A DNA stretch of 64,000 nt from Archangium violaceum (GTDB taxonomy: Bacteria > Myxococcota > Myxococcia > Myxococcales > Myxococcaceae), in the NCBI RefSeq assembly GCF_016887565.1, contig NZ_CP069396.1, forward strand, positions 5,252,001 to 5,316,000, given 5' to 3'. A model generated the notes under the pieces. The model made no database searches. It saw nothing but the letters and a program-made list of their open reading frames with translations, and was not told the origin of the DNA. Positions 8,037 through 17,317 of the stretch are shown one piece after another. How positions within the stretch are numbered: the first letter of the stretch is position 1; the number at the start of each line of letters is the position of its first letter. Position numbers and translations under genes: made by a program.

Positions 8037-10826
8037 TCACGGCGCGGGAGCCGGGAGCAGATCCGTCACCCGCAGCGCCCACAGATCCCTCGCGCCGGTC
8101 TGATCATACGCACTGAAGAAGACCAGGCCCTGGGAGCGGACGAAGCCGGAGGGCCTGGACGGAACGGCACCGGGAACGATGTCCTGGAGCCGCACCGTGC
8201 CGGCGGTGGTGCCGTCGCTCATCCACAGCTCGCCGCCCGAGTCCGCATCGGCCGCGGTGAACAGCAACAACCCCTCTGGCTCCAGGAGGAGGGGCGCCTG
8301 CGTGCCGACGAGTCCACCGCTCCCCCCCGGCAGCATGTCCTTGACCAGCGCCGTGCCGGCGGTCGTCCCATCCGTCTTCCACAGCTCGGTCCCCGAGGCG
8401 CTGTCGGTGGCCGTGAAATAGAGCTGGTTGTTGATGCGGCTGAACCCCGAGGGCCGCGACTCCTTCGCCCCGGTGAAGATGTCCTTCACCAGCACGGTGC
8501 CCGTGGCCGTCCCATCGCTCTTCCACAGCTCCGTCCCCGTCACACCGTCCGTGGCGGAGAAGTAGAGGGCGCCATTGAACAGGGTGAGCCTGGAGGGGAA
8601 GCTGGAGTTGGTCCCGGGGTAGATGTCCTTGACCAGCACCGTGCCGGCGGTCGTCCCATCCGTCTTCCACAGCTCGGAGCCCGAAACACTGTCCGCGGCG
8701 CAGAAGTAGAGCACCCCGCCCAGCTCCTGGAAGTACGGCAGGTTCACCAGCGAGGAGTTGGTTCCGGGGTAGATGTCCTTGACCAGGACCGTGCCGGCCG
8801 TCGTCCCGTCCGTCTTCCACAGCTCGACACCCGTCGTGCTGGTGTTGGCGGAGAAGTAGAGGCTGCCGTTGAACTCGGCGAACGTGGTGTTGTTGCTGAG
8901 CGAGTTGACGGTGCCCGGGTTGATGTCCTTGACCCGGTATGTCCCGGCCGCCGTTCCATCGCTGCGCCACAGCTCCAGTCCCGAGGTGCCGTCGTTGGCG
9001 GTGAAGTAGAGCAGTCCCTGGGCCTTGGTGAACACGGAGGTGGAGGAGAGCGAGGAGCTCGCCCCGGGGTAGATGTCCTTGACCAGCACCGTGCCGGCGG
9101 CCGTTCCGTCCGTCTTCCACAGCTCGTAGCCCAGGCCGGACGCGCTCGCCGCGAAGAAGGCCGTGCCGTTGACCCAGGTGAGCTTGGAGGGAGACGACGG
9201 CGTGGTGGTGATGATGCTCGTGCCCGCCTCCGTCCCATCGCTCTTCCAGAGGACCTGGAAGCCACTGGCCGGATTCTTCGCGACGAAGATCAGCGTGCCA
9301 TCGGCGTCAATCAGCTCGACCGGATTGCCGTCGGGCAGTGGCGCGTAGACATCCCGCAGCACCGCCGTGCCGGCGGCCGTCCCGTCGCTCTGCCACAGCT
9401 CCTTGCCCAGGGTGCCATTGTTGGCGGCGAAGAGGAGCTTCCCATTCAGCGCGATGAAGTTGTCCAGGCCCGAGGAGCTGAAGCCCGCCAGGATGTCCTT
9501 GACCAGCACCGTGCCGGTGGCCGTCCCATCGCTCTTCCACAGCTCGACCCCGGCGACACCATCGGTGGCCGTGAAGAAGAGCGTGCTCCCCGCCGCCGTG
9601 AGCAGGGAGGGGCTCGAGGAGCTGGTGCCCGCGCGGAGGTCCGTCACCAGCACCGTGCCGGCGGCCGTCCCGTCCGTCTTCCACAGCTCCCGGCTGGCGG
9701 TGGGATCCTGCGCGCCGAAGAAGAGCGTCGTGCCTACCACGGCGAAGGTGTTGGGATACGAGCCGGAAGAGCCGGGCCAGATGTCCTTCACCAGGACGGT
9801 CCCCGCGGCGGTGCCATCCGTCTTCCACAGCTCGAGGCCGGAGACGCCATCGTTCGCCGAGAAGTACACCGCGCCGTTGAAGAGGGCGAAGTAATAGGGG
9901 GAGGAGGAGCTGGGGCCCGCCTGGATGTCCTTCACCAGGACCGTGCCGGCGGTCGTCCCATCCGTCCTCCACAGCTCGTTGCCGGAGGTGGCGTCCTGCG
10001 CGGAGAAGTAGACGTAGGAGCCCAGGGCGATGAACCCCATGGGGTAGGAGCCAGACGTCCCGCTAGAGATGTCCTTCACGCGCACGGTACCCGCGGACGT
10101 GCCATCCGTCTTCCACAGCTCGACGCCCGCGGCGGAGCTGGTGGCCGAGAAGAAGAGCGTGTTGTTGAAGGTGAAGAAGTCGCTCGGCCGGGTGGCGAGC
10201 TCCGTCACGGTGCCCTGCTGGACGGGGACGGTGCCCGCGGCCGTTCCATCGCTCTGGTAGAGCCGGTCCTCGACGCCGTCATAGGCCCGGAAGAAGACCT
10301 TGCCGTTCAACGCGCCGAAGGTGCCGACGATGAAGCTGTCAGGGCCCGGGGTGAGGTCCTTCACCAGGACGGTACCCGCGGCCGTGCCATCGCTCTTCCA
10401 CAGCTCCGCTCCCGTCACGCCGTCATTGGCCGTGAAGAACAGGGTGCCGTTGACGTTGATGAGGTTGGTCGGGGACGAGCTGTTCGGGGTGCCGACCGAG
10501 TTCACCCCCGGGTGGATGTCCTTGACCAGCACCGTCCCGGCGGCGGTGCCGTCCGACTTCCACAGCTCGGTGCCCGTGCCCTCGTCCGTCGCCACGAAGA
10601 ACACCGTCGTGCCCACGCGGGTGAAGGAGCCTGGGTTCGATGCGGAGCTGGTGGTGTAGGGTTGCGATACGAAGTCCTTCACGAGGAACGCGGGGTTGGT
10701 CACCACCCCCGCGCGAGCCGTGTCCCAAGAGGACAGCCCCTCCGTCATTCCGGGTTCCCCGCCGCACCCCGCGGACAGAGTCCCCACGACGAGCAACGAG
10801 CCCAACGTTCTCGACCAACGCTTCAC
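8037..10826 (-). CDS. Large ELWxxDGT-repeat lipoprotein (17 repeats)
   Basis: I place the start at a GTG (10826), giving 929 residues, because AGAGGGGGT sits just upstream and the product then begins with a short signal peptide ending in a lipobox (TLSAGC). A frame extension 16 codons upstream has no such support. Seventeen ELWxSDGT-type motifs recur about every 48-50 residues, separated by LVKDIxPG and LYFSANDGxSG strands. Repeats in the middle and C-terminal half are very alike even at DNA level, suggesting recent tandem duplication or gene conversion. Probably a surface-exposed propeller or solenoid lipoprotein; function unknown. Confidence 0.88.
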   Translation of the reverse strand: MKRWSRTLGSLLVVGTLSAGCGGEPGMTEGLSSWDTARAGVVTNPAFLVKDFVSQPYTTSSASNPGSFTRVGTTVFFVATDEGTGTELWKSDGTAAGTVLVKDIHPGVNSVGTPNSSSPTNLINVNGTLFFTANDGVTGAELWKSDGTAAGTVLVKDLTPGPDSFIVGTFGALNGKVFFRAYDGVEDRLYQSDGTAAGTVPVQQGTVTELATRPSDFFTFNNTLFFSATSSAAGVELWKTDGTSAGTVRVKDISSGTSGSYPMGFIALGSYVYFSAQDATSGNELWRTDGTTAGTVLVKDIQAGPSSSSPYYFALFNGAVYFSANDGVSGLELWKTDGTAAGTVLVKDIWPGSSGSYPNTFAVVGTTLFFGAQDPTASRELWKTDGTAAGTVLVTDLRAGTSSSSPSLLTAAGSTLFFTATDGVAGVELWKSDGTATGTVLVKDILAGFSSSGLDNFIALNGKLLFAANNGTLGKELWQSDGTAAGTAVLRDVYAPLPDGNPVELIDADGTLIFVAKNPASGFQVLWKSDGTEAGTSIITTTPSSPSKLTWVNGTAFFAASASGLGYELWKTDGTAAGTVLVKDIYPGASSSLSSTSVFTKAQGLLYFTANDGTSGLELWRSDGTAAGTYRVKDINPGTVNSLSNNTTFAEFNGSLYFSANTSTTGVELWKTDGTTAGTVLVKDIYPGTNSSLVNLPYFQELGGVLYFCAADSVSGSELWKTDGTTAGTVLVKDIYPGTNSSFPSRLTLFNGALYFSATDGVTGTELWKSDGTATGTVLVKDIFTGAKESRPSGFSRINNQLYFTATDSASGTELWKTDGTTAGTALVKDMLPGGSGGLVGTQAPLLLEPEGLLLFTAADADSGGELWMSDGTTAGTVRLQDIVPGAVPSRPSGFVRSQGLVFFSAYDQTGARDLWALRVTDLLPAPAP

Positions 10827-10918
10827 GGTACGACCCCCTCTGCTCCAGCAAACGCCCGACAGGGCGTGGAGCACACTGGTTCAAGTGATGGGGACGACCA
10901 TAAGGCCCTACTCTGACT

Positions 10919-11146
10919 TTGCGCTCCGAGCGTGAAAACGGCACGGGCTCGGAGCGTGTGCGGGCCCGCCGCAGGAGGTGTCCCTCGAGGTGGGAGCGGC
11001 GCGATGCGCCCGTTCCGGTGGTGGCCATCATCAGCCTGGAGAACGTGCCCTCCCTCCGCGTGGCGGAGCGGCTCGGGATGCGACGCGACCGGATCATCGA
11101 CTACCAGGGCCTCCCCAGTGCCGTGTCTCTGGGTGGGGCTCTCTGA
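10919..11146 (+). pseudogene. C-terminal remnant of a GNAT acetyltransferase
   Basis: This frame encodes AIISLENVPSLRVAERLGMR near its end, followed by a short tail. That is the characteristic C-terminal third of RimJ/RimL-type GNAT enzymes (N-x-x-S-x-R-V-A-E-x-L-G-M). The acetyl-CoA loop and everything N-terminal are missing, and the arginine-rich residues before it do not look like a normal domain. There is no credible ribosome site. I read it as a decayed fragment left between two minus-strand genes. Confidence 0.65.
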
Positions 11147-11192
11147 GCGGGTCAGCGAGCCCCAGGCCGGGTTGGAGTCCCTCGAACTTCGA

Positions 11193-13391
11193 CTACTGGA
11201 CCGTGATGACGGCGATGTTGTGCGCGTCGTTGGGCGTCGCCTCGGACGTCCACCAGCTCGTGTCACACGAGAAGGCCTGGGCGTAGCGGAAGCGGAGGTA
11301 GTAGACGCCGGGCGTCGTCGGCGCCGTGATGCCCAGGAAGCCGGTTCCCGAGGTGCCGGAGCCGCTCGGAATCCCGTCGAAGACGCATCCCAGCGGTCCG
11401 GTCTGGAGACCGATCAAGATCTGGTCGATGCACGAGGGGCATGTGCTGATCTGGGTGATGGTGTAATCGACGGCAACCTGGATCATCTGGCCTCGCGACG
11501 CGCCGACCAGCGTGTTGCTCCCACCGTTGAGCCGCACGTCTCGGATCGTGATGGGGACCGGAGCCGCCGCCTTGACCGTGTTCGAGTTCGGCAGGAGCGG
11601 TGCCTCGAACCATTGCTGTGCCTTCGTCCCGTTGCACTGGTAGATCTGCACGTTCGTCCCATCCGCCGTCCCCGCGTTCGCGACATCGAGGCAGATGTTC
11701 GAGCCCAGGGCGCTGCGCAACTCCCCGGCGGCGGTGCGGGTCCATTTCTGCGCGTTGGTCCCGTTGCACTGGTAGATCTGCACGTTCGTCCCGTCCGTCG
11801 TCCCGGCGTTCGAGACATCGAGGCACATGCCCGAGGCGACGGCGCTGCGAAGCTCTCCGGCCGACGTCAACATCCACCGCTGAGCGTTGGTCCCATTGCA
11901 CTGGTAGAGCTGGACGTTGGTCCCATTCGCGGTGCCCGCGCCCGAGACGTCGAGGCATCGATTCGCGGCGACGCCACTCTGGATGACGCTCTGGACGCCG
12001 CCGCTCGGGCTCGGCGTGTTGTTCATGAAGTTATCGAGGACGGCCTTTCGCTGCGGCAGGAACACATTCGTGAGGGCGTTCGAGATGATGAACCGCTCGC
12101 CATCCTGCCCGGGCTCCGTCTGCTCGGAGACGTGGGTGAACCCGAGCGAGGCTGGCCAGGTGAGCCCGCCGCCGAGCGGTTGATTGTTCGAGAGCGCGTG
12201 GCAGCCCGCGCAGGACAGCGCCTTGGCGCGCGCGACGATCTGCGCCGGCGTGAGGGTCGAGTTGATCTGCGTGAGCTTCGCCTGGATATTGCTGGCGAAC
12301 GTGCCTGTCGTGCTGAACTGCTTGTCATAATCGTCCGTGCCGAAAGACTCCACCGCGCTCTCGCCCGTGTTGAACTTGTCCGGCACGGCGTAGTTGAACG
12401 CATTGAGGTCGTTCACTGCGAGGGCCGCCACCTGGGATGGGAAGAACGTGTTCTGGAACTCGGCGGCGAGCGGCTCCGTCGAGCCCGACGTGAAGAGCTT
12501 GCCGAAGGGGTTGGTCTTGTCCGTGATCGGCTGGAAGACCATGGAGCAGCTCGTGCCGCACGTCTTCTTCAGCTTGAACTCGCGCAAGAGCCAGGGCATC
12601 TGGAGGAACTGGTTGGTCCGGACCTGCCCCGTCGTCGAGCGTCCCGCGCCGAGGACGCCGTAGTTCTCCACGTGCACGACGGGCATGAACCCGCTGAGCC
12701 CATTGAAGTAGAAGCTCACGAGCGCGTTCTTGCGTGACGTCACGTCGGTGTTCGTGGAGAGATCCGACCAGAACTTCGCGATGGGGCGGCAGCCCTCCAG
12801 CCCGAGATCGGGGCGCGGGTTGGCGAGCACCGCCTCGAAGATGATGAAGTTGCGCGCGCCGCTGGGGGCGCGTGCGAAGACCATCCGGTACTCACCGCAA
12901 TCCGCACCGTTGGCCGGAGCCAGATCGAAGCGGTTGAACAGGCCAATCGCCGAATAGCTGTCCATTTCGGCATCGGGGTTCTGCGCCTGGGCACCGTCGG
13001 CCGTGCGGCAGCGATAGGGGAAGCCGTTCACCGAGGGGACGTCATTGCAATGCGGTCCAACCGTCAGGCCCGGGCTCGGGTTCTGCGTGTCCCAGAGCTG
13101 CTTGAAGAGCTGGCTCCCCGTGAGTCCCGAGACGCCGCTCTGGGAGGCCAGTCTGTCGAGCACCGCGCGCAACGTGAAGCCGTTCACGAGGGCCTTCTCC
13201 GTCACGGCCAGGGAGCGCCGTGCGTCGACGGAGACCGGGCCCGTGACGAGGGGTTGCCGGGCAACGCCAATGCCCATCCGCTCGGATTGTCCGGTCTCCT
13301 CGTTGGTGAAAGGCGTGTCGGGGCCTCCGCACGCTCCCAGGGAGAGAACGGCGGCGGAGAGGGTGCTCAAGGCAAACAGCTTGCGGTTCAT
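11193..13391 (-). CDS. Lipoprotein with CxxCH motif and ricin-type lectin domain
   Basis: 732 residues from an ATG at 13391; a lipobox (LSLGAC) follows the signal peptide. The N-terminal ~460 residues are a conserved-looking domain ending in RAKALSCAGCH (about residues 390-397), a CxxCH heme-c attachment motif. Residues about 467-595 are a ricin B-type beta-trefoil with three repeats of CLDVSxAGTxxGTNVQxYQCNGTxAQxW. A further ~130-residue C-terminal domain contains an FTRVGA-free beta-rich segment with a CPSC pair. A lectin joined to a possible heme site suggests a secreted glycan-binding oxidase or peroxidase-like protein, but enzyme class is not determinable. Confidence 0.75.
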   Translation of the reverse strand: MNRKLFALSTLSAAVLSLGACGGPDTPFTNEETGQSERMGIGVARQPLVTGPVSVDARRSLAVTEKALVNGFTLRAVLDRLASQSGVSGLTGSQLFKQLWDTQNPSPGLTVGPHCNDVPSVNGFPYRCRTADGAQAQNPDAEMDSYSAIGLFNRFDLAPANGADCGEYRMVFARAPSGARNFIIFEAVLANPRPDLGLEGCRPIAKFWSDLSTNTDVTSRKNALVSFYFNGLSGFMPVVHVENYGVLGAGRSTTGQVRTNQFLQMPWLLREFKLKKTCGTSCSMVFQPITDKTNPFGKLFTSGSTEPLAAEFQNTFFPSQVAALAVNDLNAFNYAVPDKFNTGESAVESFGTDDYDKQFSTTGTFASNIQAKLTQINSTLTPAQIVARAKALSCAGCHALSNNQPLGGGLTWPASLGFTHVSEQTEPGQDGERFIISNALTNVFLPQRKAVLDNFMNNTPSPSGGVQSVIQSGVAANRCLDVSGAGTANGTNVQLYQCNGTNAQRWMLTSAGELRSAVASGMCLDVSNAGTTDGTNVQIYQCNGTNAQKWTRTAAGELRSALGSNICLDVANAGTADGTNVQIYQCNGTKAQQWFEAPLLPNSNTVKAAAPVPITIRDVRLNGGSNTLVGASRGQMIQVAVDYTITQISTCPSCIDQILIGLQTGPLGCVFDGIPSGSGTSGTGFLGITAPTTPGVYYLRFRYAQAFSCDTSWWTSEATPNDAHNIAVITVQ

Positions 13392-13789
13392 GACAATCTT
13401 TCGTGCGGATCCGTTCACGGTATCCGTTCACCAGGAGCCACCGTGGCTTCCATGGACACGCATTCTGGGGAAGGCACGGCGGGAGCGCTGTGACGGGCCG
13501 CACAAGCCCGCTGTGAAGCCCGTCACCTCGAAGGGCTCTCCGGAAGATCCAGCCCATCCCTGTCGCTGCTCGCCTGGACGCCCTGCGTGCAGTCCGCGCG
13601 GCTCAATCTGTATGTTGATTTGTGCCAACCACGTTGGACAGAGATGAGAGTCGCAGGATGTGTGGGTGGAGCCGACATGGGGCCCGCGCCGCGATTGCAA
13701 CCCCATGACGGATGCTTCGTATGTTACAGACGCACCGCGAGGCGGGGCCGCCATGTTCAAACGCGCCGGACGCTTCCATGGAGACACCT
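13392..13789. other. Intergenic region between divergent lipoprotein genes
   Basis: About 400 bp separate the starts of the CxxCH/lectin gene (minus) and the GH114-like gene (plus). I see no convincing coding sequence, RNA gene or long repeat. It presumably holds both promoters. Confidence 0.5.
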
Positions 13790-14737
13790 GTGTCGAAACT
13801 TTCGCTGGTCGCCGCACTTGCTCTGGGTGCCTTGCTCGGCTGCGGTGTTCAGAGCTCTCCGTCCGCCCCGGACTCCGATGGAAGCACCGAAGCGGCGGCT
13901 GACGCTGGCGGCGATGCGGGGGGAGCCGGCGATGCGGGAGCACCCCTGAACGATGCCGGAACTCCGACGAGTTGGTGGCGCCCCACTCCCGCGCAGCCCA
14001 TTCACTGGCACTGGCAGCTCTCCCAGGACTTTTCCTACCCGCGCGACGTGCTGCCCAACAAGACGGTTTATGACCTCGACGGCGAGCTGACGTCGGCCGA
14101 CACGGTGGCGAAGCTTCACGCCCTCGGACCGGACATCGTGGTGATCTGCTACTTCGACGCGGGCGTCTACGAGGACTACCGGTCGGACAAGGCGCGCTTC
14201 CCGGCGTCCGTGATTGGCAACGAGGATGAGGGCTGGGACGGCTCGTACTGGCTCGACATCCGCCAGCTGGACATCCTCCTTCCGATCATGAGGGACCGGA
14301 TGATCAACTGGTGCAAGAACAAGGGCTTCGATGCCATCGAGCCGGATGAGACGGAGGTCTGGAGCAACGACTCCGGATTCCCCATCACCAAGGCCCAGAA
14401 CAATGCCTACAACAAGGCGATCGCGGACCTCGCCCACTCGCTCGGAATGTCGGTGGGGCTCAAGGGCAACAACACCGAAGCGCCGGAACTGGTGAACTAC
14501 TTCGATTGGGCCCTGACGGAGCAGTGCTGGGAGTATGACGAGTGCGAGCTCTTCAAGAACAGCTTCATCGCGCAGGGCAAGGCGGTCTTCAACGTGGAGT
14601 ACAACACCAACCCGAACTGCACCCGCGCGAATCAGTGGCACATCAACTCGAGCCGCCGCGACCTCGACCTCGTGGGACCGACCGCGAGCGGCTACCTCTA
14701 CCAGCCCTGCGTCCCCGACACCCAGGCAACCTGGTGA
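13790..14737 (+). CDS. GH114-like glycosidase lipoprotein
   Basis: 315 residues from a GTG at 13790, chosen because GGAGA lies 5 bp upstream and a lipoprotein signal (ALLGC) follows; an ATG at 13778 is the alternative. An Ala/Gly/Asp linker (about residues 30-70) leads into a TIM-barrel-type domain: PIHWHWQLSQ, YDLDGEL, IVVICYFDAGVYEDYR, GFDAIEPDE and a late FNVEYN. The CYF-x-AG-x-x-E and D-x-x-x-P-D-E signatures match glycoside hydrolase family 114 (endo-alpha-1,4-polygalactosaminidase). Probably acts on galactosaminoglycans outside the cell, by family inference. It precedes the carotenoid oxygenase by 12 bp. Confidence 0.85.
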   Translation: MSKLSLVAALALGALLGCGVQSSPSAPDSDGSTEAAADAGGDAGGAGDAGAPLNDAGTPTSWWRPTPAQPIHWHWQLSQDFSYPRDVLPNKTVYDLDGELTSADTVAKLHALGPDIVVICYFDAGVYEDYRSDKARFPASVIGNEDEGWDGSYWLDIRQLDILLPIMRDRMINWCKNKGFDAIEPDETEVWSNDSGFPITKAQNNAYNKAIADLAHSLGMSVGLKGNNTEAPELVNYFDWALTEQCWEYDECELFKNSFIAQGKAVFNVEYNTNPNCTRANQWHINSSRRDLDLVGPTASGYLYQPCVPDTQATW

Positions 14738-14749
14738 GGTGGAGCTCCC

Positions 14750-16183
14750 ATGACGCGTGCCGCCTCCGCCCTCCGTTCCGCCGAGCCCCCCTCCTGGCTC
14801 AATGCCTACCGGGACCTGTCTCGGACCCATGGCTTCGAGCCGATGCGCGTGGAGGGCCGACTGCCTGAGGAGCTGAACGGGACCCTGGTGCGCGTGGGGC
14901 CGGTGGCATTCGGCGTGGGGGGGCAGCGCTACGGCCATTTGTTCGACGGGGATGGCGGCGTGCTGGCGGTGCGCTTCGCGGGCGGCCAGGCCCAGGGGGC
15001 GGCGCGCACCATCGACACACCGAGTATCCGCGCCGAGCGCGAGGCGGGCCAGGTGCTCTACGCCAACTATGGCACCCGTGCGCCCTCGCTGTGGCGGCGG
15101 CTGTTCGGCGGGGTGAAGAACGCGGCCAACACCTCACCCTTCGTGTGGAACGGACGGCTCTTCGCCCTGGTGGAGTCCACCCTGCCCACGGAGCTGTCCC
15201 TGGAGGACCTGAGCACCCTGGGGGAGACGGACCTCGGAGGCAGGGTGGGACCGACCTTCTCCGCCCACCCGCATGCCGTGGTGTCGCGGCGGGCGTCCTA
15301 CAACTTCGGGGTACGCTACGGGCGTGTCACCCAGCTCGAGCTGTACGAGCTGCCCGACGCCGGAGCCGTGCGCCGCCTGGGCAGCGTGCCCCTGCCCGGC
15401 CCGACCGTGGTCCACGACTTCATCGCCACCCACCACCACCTGGTCTTCTTCGTGTCGCCGGTGCGCCTGCACCTCTTCCGGGTGCTGCTCGGCCAGGGCA
15501 GCGTGTCGGACAATCTCGAGTGGCGTCCGGAGCTGGGGACGGAAGTCCTCGTCATCCCCATTGATGCGCCCGCCCAGGTGGCGCGCTTTCCGGCCGAGCC
15601 CTTCCATACGTGGCACTTCGGCAATGCGTTCGAGGACGCCGGACGCCTCCATGTGGACTACGTGCGCTATCCAGACTTCGGCACCAACCGGTGGCTGGCC
15701 GAGCTGCTCCACGGCTGGACCCGCACGGACGCCCAGGGCCGGCTGCACCGGGCGACGTTGGACGTGGATGCTGGCATGTTGCACTCCGAGCAGGTCTCGG
15801 ACCGGCGCTGCGAGTTTCCCAGTGCCACGCCGCTGCGGGCCGGGGCGCGCCACCGCTACACGTACGTGGCGGCGCACTCGGGCCCCGACGCCTGGCGAGG
15901 ACCCCATGACGTGCTGGTGAAGGTGGATATGGAGACGGGCGCGGAGACGGTGGTGACGCTGGGCGACGGGCACCATCCCTCCGAGCCCATCTTCGTCCCG
16001 CGGGCCGGAGGCTCGGCCGAGGACGACGGCTGGCTGCTGGTGCAGACCTACGATGCCACGAGCAACCGGACGTATGTGGCGGTGCTGGACGCGAAGGTAC
16101 CTGACGCAGGACCGGTAGCCCGGGCCTGGTTGGACCACGCCTTCCCCTTCACCTTCCATGGCACCTGGGTGACAGCGCGCTGA
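14750..16183 (+). CDS. Carotenoid oxygenase (RPE65/CCD family)
   Basis: 477 residues, close to the usual ~480-500. The four iron-ligand histidines of the family's seven-bladed propeller are identifiable: SAHPH (H173/H175), VVHDF (H222), FHTWH (H286/H289) and FTFHGTW (H470). The N-terminal GTLVRVGP and HLFDGDGG motifs are also typical. The enzyme cleaves double bonds of carotenoids or related apocarotenoids and stilbenes using non-heme Fe(II) and oxygen; the substrate is not predictable. GAGG precedes the ATG and the gene may be cotranscribed with the GH114-like gene. No carotenoid biosynthesis genes are nearby. Confidence 0.92.
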   Translation: MTRAASALRSAEPPSWLNAYRDLSRTHGFEPMRVEGRLPEELNGTLVRVGPVAFGVGGQRYGHLFDGDGGVLAVRFAGGQAQGAARTIDTPSIRAEREAGQVLYANYGTRAPSLWRRLFGGVKNAANTSPFVWNGRLFALVESTLPTELSLEDLSTLGETDLGGRVGPTFSAHPHAVVSRRASYNFGVRYGRVTQLELYELPDAGAVRRLGSVPLPGPTVVHDFIATHHHLVFFVSPVRLHLFRVLLGQGSVSDNLEWRPELGTEVLVIPIDAPAQVARFPAEPFHTWHFGNAFEDAGRLHVDYVRYPDFGTNRWLAELLHGWTRTDAQGRLHRATLDVDAGMLHSEQVSDRRCEFPSATPLRAGARHRYTYVAAHSGPDAWRGPHDVLVKVDMETGAETVVTLGDGHHPSEPIFVPRAGGSAEDDGWLLVQTYDATSNRTYVAVLDAKVPDAGPVARAWLDHAFPFTFHGTWVTAR

Positions 16184-16276
16184 CGCCGGGCACCGCCGTG
16201 GACCACGGCTGCATAAAAGACTCGTTGCCCGGATTTTCCCCTCGCGGGTCCAAGGAGACAAGACACGAGGGAACAG

Positions 16277-17314
16277 ATGGCCAGAAGCCTTTCCGAGCTG
16301 AAGTCATTCGTCGGCCCCCTGTTTCATTCGCAGGCCGCGTCGGCCGATATCTCCGTCACCTGTTCCGTCGACGGGGCGCCGCCGATGCAGACCGTGGAAC
16401 CGGTGACCCTTCGCCCCCGCGCCGAGGGTGGCGAGGTGCTCTCCTTCATCCAGGAGGGGGTGACCCGCTATGCCTGCCTCAACCTGCCCGCGCAGGCCGC
16501 CCAGCCGGGCAATGCCGGACGGAAGTGGCCGCTCCTCATCCACCTGCACGGCTCACGCGCCACGCCCGCGAGCCTCTATTCGCTCGGCGAGTCGCTGTTC
16601 GCGCTCCACGACACCGCCGCGCTGTCGAGCGATCCGGAGACCCGCGGCTTCCTGGTGCTCTCCCCCATGGGTCGGCGCGCCCGTCCCGCCGGCGCCCTCA
16701 GCGGCACCGGCTTCCATTGGGACGAGTGGTATCGCAACCCCACCGCCAATCTCGACGCGCTCGCCATCGATCATTTCCTCGACGAGGTGGTGGCCCGAGG
16801 CATGGTGGACACCCGCCGCATCTACGTGTTCGGCTGGAGCAATGGCGCCTACATGGCGGCGCTCTACGGCATGTGGCGGGCGAATCGGATCGCCGCCATC
16901 GCCCAGTACGCGGGCGCCAATCCCTGGACGCGCCTTCCGTGTCCCGTGCCGATGACCTGGACCCGCAAGGTGCCCATCGCCTTGATGCGCAACCTCTGTG
17001 ATGCGCTGGTCCCCTATGCCACCACGCAGGAGTGGATCGACACCCTCCAGGCTCAGGCCTGGCCGTTCGAGTACCAGAGCCTCGATCTCCACGGAGCCAC
17101 GACCGCCCCCGACGCCACTCCTCCTCGTCGCAGCGGCAAGCTCCGCGGCCTCTATGAGCACGTCCGCTGGCCGGACCAGGCCGTCTTCGAGAAGGCGCTC
17201 GCGTTCCTCGGCCGCCATCCGCTCCCGCCCTCCGTCTCTCACCAGGGCCATCCGGACAAGGCCACGCCCTACCCGGAGAGCTCGAGGATGGGGGTCGCTA
17301 CACGGAAGGGGTGA
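16277..17314 (+). CDS. Alpha/beta-hydrolase, PHB-depolymerase/feruloyl-esterase-like
   Basis: 345 residues. The oxyanion region (PLLIHLHGSR) precedes a nucleophile elbow VFGWSNGAYMA (G-x-S-x-G, Ser about 186). A DALVPYATTQEW segment supplies a plausible catalytic Asp, and a late YEHVRWP the His. The layout fits LpqC/poly(3-hydroxybutyrate) depolymerase-type esterases. No signal peptide is seen, so it is probably cytoplasmic. The ATG follows GAGGGAA. It converges on the ferritin-like gene with a 3-bp gap. Confidence 0.8.
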   Translation: MARSLSELKSFVGPLFHSQAASADISVTCSVDGAPPMQTVEPVTLRPRAEGGEVLSFIQEGVTRYACLNLPAQAAQPGNAGRKWPLLIHLHGSRATPASLYSLGESLFALHDTAALSSDPETRGFLVLSPMGRRARPAGALSGTGFHWDEWYRNPTANLDALAIDHFLDEVVARGMVDTRRIYVFGWSNGAYMAALYGMWRANRIAAIAQYAGANPWTRLPCPVPMTWTRKVPIALMRNLCDALVPYATTQEWIDTLQAQAWPFEYQSLDLHGATTAPDATPPRRSGKLRGLYEHVRWPDQAVFEKALAFLGRHPLPPSVSHQGHPDKATPYPESSRMGVATRKG

Positions 17315-17317
17315 GAC

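Noticed and set aside
7860-10916. A 1,018-codon plus-strand frame antisense to the ELWxxDGT gene
   Set aside because: It is a shadow of the repeat gene: composition is dominated by complement-derived Arg/Gly/Pro, and it has no signal or domain.
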